Shown here: piece by piece, positions 12,290-13,729 of the stretch
Layout of the letters: every line of letters begins with the position of its first letter
Position numbering within the stretch: position 1 is the stretch's first letter
Assembly (NCBI GenBank): GCA_035264765.1
Contig: DATFPQ010000098.1
Span: 1 to 13,729 of the forward strand
Length of the DNA stretch: 13,729 bases
Source: DATFPQ01 sp035264765
GTDB taxonomy: Bacteria; Actinomycetota; Actinomycetes; Actinomycetales; Angustibacteraceae
Direction of reading: 5' to 3'
The notes under the pieces: model-generated
Database searches by the model: none
What the model was told of the DNA's origin: nothing
Seen by the model: only the letters and a program-made list of their open reading frames with translations
Program-made: the position numbers and the translations under genes

Positions 12290-13729
12290 TCAGTCGCAGA
12301 CCGCTCCCCCGGCGGCCGAGCCCACCAGCCGCGCGTACTTGGCGAGCACCCCGCGGGTGTGCTTGGGCGGCGGCGCCGTCCAGCCGGCCCGCCGCGTCGC
12401 CAGCTCTTCCTCCTCGACCAGCAGGTCAAGTCGGCCGTTCGCGACGTCCAGCCGGATCCGGTCGCCGTCGCGGACGAACGCGATCGGGCCGCCGTCCACC
12501 GCCTCCGGCGCCACGTGCCCCACGCACAGCCCGGTCGTGCCGCCGGAGAACCGCCCGTCGGTGAGCAGCAGCACGTCCTTGCCCAGGCCGGCGCCCTTGA
12601 TCGCGCCGGTCACCGCGAGCATCTCCCGCATGCCCGGGCCACCCTTGGGCCCCTCGTAGCGGATCACGCAGACGTCGCCGGGGCCGAGCGTGCCGTCCTC
12701 GACCGCGTCCATCGCGGCCCGCTCACCATCGAAGACCCTTGCCGTGCCCTCGAAGACCGACTCGTCGAAGCCCGCCGACTTCACCACCGCCCCCTCCGGC
12801 GCCAGCGACCCCTGCAGGATCGTCAGGCCTCCGGTGCGGTGGATCGGCTCGGACATGGCCCGCAGGACCTTGCCGTCGACGTCCGGCGGCGACAGCTGGG
12901 CGAGGTTCTCCGCCATCGTGCGCCCGGTCACCGTCAGAACGTCCCCGTGCAGCAGGCCGGCGTCCAGCAGGGCCCGCATCACCACCGGGACGCCGCCGAC
13001 GTGGTCGACGTCCTTCATGACGTACCGGCCGAACGGCTTGACGTCGGCCAGGTGCGGCACCTTCGCGCCGATCCGCCGGAAGTCCTCCAGGGTCAGCTCC
13101 ACGTCGGCCTCGTGCGCGATCGCGAGCAGGTGCAGGACCGCGTTCGTGGACCCGCCGAACGCCATGACGACGGCCACCGCGTTCTCGAACGCCTCGCGGG
13201 TCAAGATCTGCCGGGCGGTGATGCCCTGCCGCAGCAGCTCGACCGCGGCCTGCCCGGACCGGCGGGCGAACCCGTCCCGCCGGCGGTCCGTGGCCGGCGG
13301 CGCGGCGCTGCCCGGGAGCGACATGCCCAGGGCCTCAGCCGCGCTCGCCATGGTGTTCGCCGTGTACATGCCACCGCAGGCGCCCTCGCCGGGGCAGATG
13401 GCGCGCTCGATCGCGTCGACGTCCTCGCGCGGGATCAGCCCACGGGCGCAGGCGCCCACCGCCTCGAACGCGTCGATGATCGTCACCTCGCGCTCGGTGC
13501 CGTCGCTGAGCTTGGCGATGCCCGGCAGGATCGAGCCGGCGTAGAGGAAGACGCTCGCCAGGTCCAGGCGGGCGGCCGCCATCAGCATCCCGGGCAGGGA
13601 CTTGTCGCAGCCGGCGAGCAGCACCGAGCCGTCCAGCCGCTCGGCCTGCATCACGGTCTCGACGCTGTCGGCGATCACCTCGCGGGAGACCAGCGAGTAG
13701 TGCATGCCCTCGTGACCCATCGAGATGCC
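12290..13729 (-). CDS. ilvD: Dihydroxy-acid dehydratase, partial
   Basis: The C-terminal 479 residues are visible; the N-terminal part lies beyond the right edge. This Fe-S dehydratase converts dihydroxy acids to the 2-oxo acids that IlvE transaminates, the third common step. The visible part opens with ISMGHEGMHYSLVSRE, has cluster-ligand cysteines in AGCDKSLPG (visible residue 41) and GEGACGGMYTANTM (visible residue 118), the substrate segment MAFGGSTNAVLHL, and TDGRFSGGTTG with the proposed catalytic Ser (visible residue about 395). The first cluster cysteine is outside the window, so the cluster type cannot be read here. The gene ends 82 bases before the ilvB -35 element, with an inverted repeat between, so ilvBNC appears to be transcribed from its own promoter. 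Confidence 0.96.
   Translation of the reverse strand, partial: GISMGHEGMHYSLVSREVIADSVETVMQAERLDGSVLLAGCDKSLPGMLMAAARLDLASVFLYAGSILPGIAKLSDGTEREVTIIDAFEAVGACARGLIPREDVDAIERAICPGEGACGGMYTANTMASAAEALGMSLPGSAAPPATDRRRDGFARRSGQAAVELLRQGITARQILTREAFENAVAVVMAFGGSTNAVLHLLAIAHEADVELTLEDFRRIGAKVPHLADVKPFGRYVMKDVDHVGGVPVVMRALLDAGLLHGDVLTVTGRTMAENLAQLSPPDVDGKVLRAMSEPIHRTGGLTILQGSLAPEGAVVKSAGFDESVFEGTARVFDGERAAMDAVEDGTLGPGDVCVIRYEGPKGGPGMREMLAVTGAIKGAGLGKDVLLLTDGRFSGGTTGLCVGHVAPEAVDGGPIAFVRDGDRIRLDVANGRLDLLVEEEELATRRAGWTAPPPKHTRGVLAKYARLVGSAAGGAVCD

Overview
The window is very GC-rich DNA with strong G/C bias at third codon positions, many GTG starts, and gene families typical of Actinomycetota. I cannot assign a genus from the sequence. 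Every gene I can support lies on the minus strand, so transcription runs from the right edge to the left edge. The window holds two metabolic blocks.

Block 1 (about 13729 to 5756) makes branched-chain amino acids. In transcription order it contains ilvD (cut by the right edge), a regulatory leader, ilvB, ilvN, ilvC, a 534-base gap, leuB and ilvE. The ilvB leader is the best-resolved regulatory element. A TTGACA promoter is placed so that transcription should begin at the A of the ATG of a 12-residue leader peptide containing Leu-Leu-Val-Val. An 11-bp hairpin overlaps the peptide stop codon, and an intrinsic terminator with six U residues follows. This is the architecture of ribosome-mediated attenuation. 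A 14-bp, six-copy tandem repeat lies between the terminator and ilvB. The gap between ilvC and leuB holds a second, unrelated array (18 bp, five copies), a probable 26-residue small protein with a good ribosome binding site, and a 15-bp hairpin. leuB and ilvE both lack a convincing Shine-Dalgarno sequence, and each has a TANNNT hexamer exactly six bases before its ATG, which suggests leaderless transcripts.

Block 2 (about 5700 to 1) is an amine-catabolic operon driven by a good promoter (TTGACG, 17 bases, CAGGAT). In order it encodes an APC-family permease, an unrecognised 57-residue protein, a glutamine-synthetase-like gamma-glutamylamide synthetase, an aldehyde dehydrogenase, an SDR oxidoreductase and the N-terminal third or so of a class C26 gamma-glutamyl hydrolase. 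The enzymes fit import, gamma-glutamylation, oxidation and deglutamylation of an amine. No amine oxidase is visible but an SDR dehydrogenase is, so an amino alcohol such as ethanolamine is at least as plausible a substrate as putrescine. Within this operon a perfect 11-bp hairpin spans the aldehyde dehydrogenase stop codon.

The most notable items are the leaderless-type ilv attenuator, the two probable small proteins, the two intergenic tandem repeats, and the substrate question for the amine operon.
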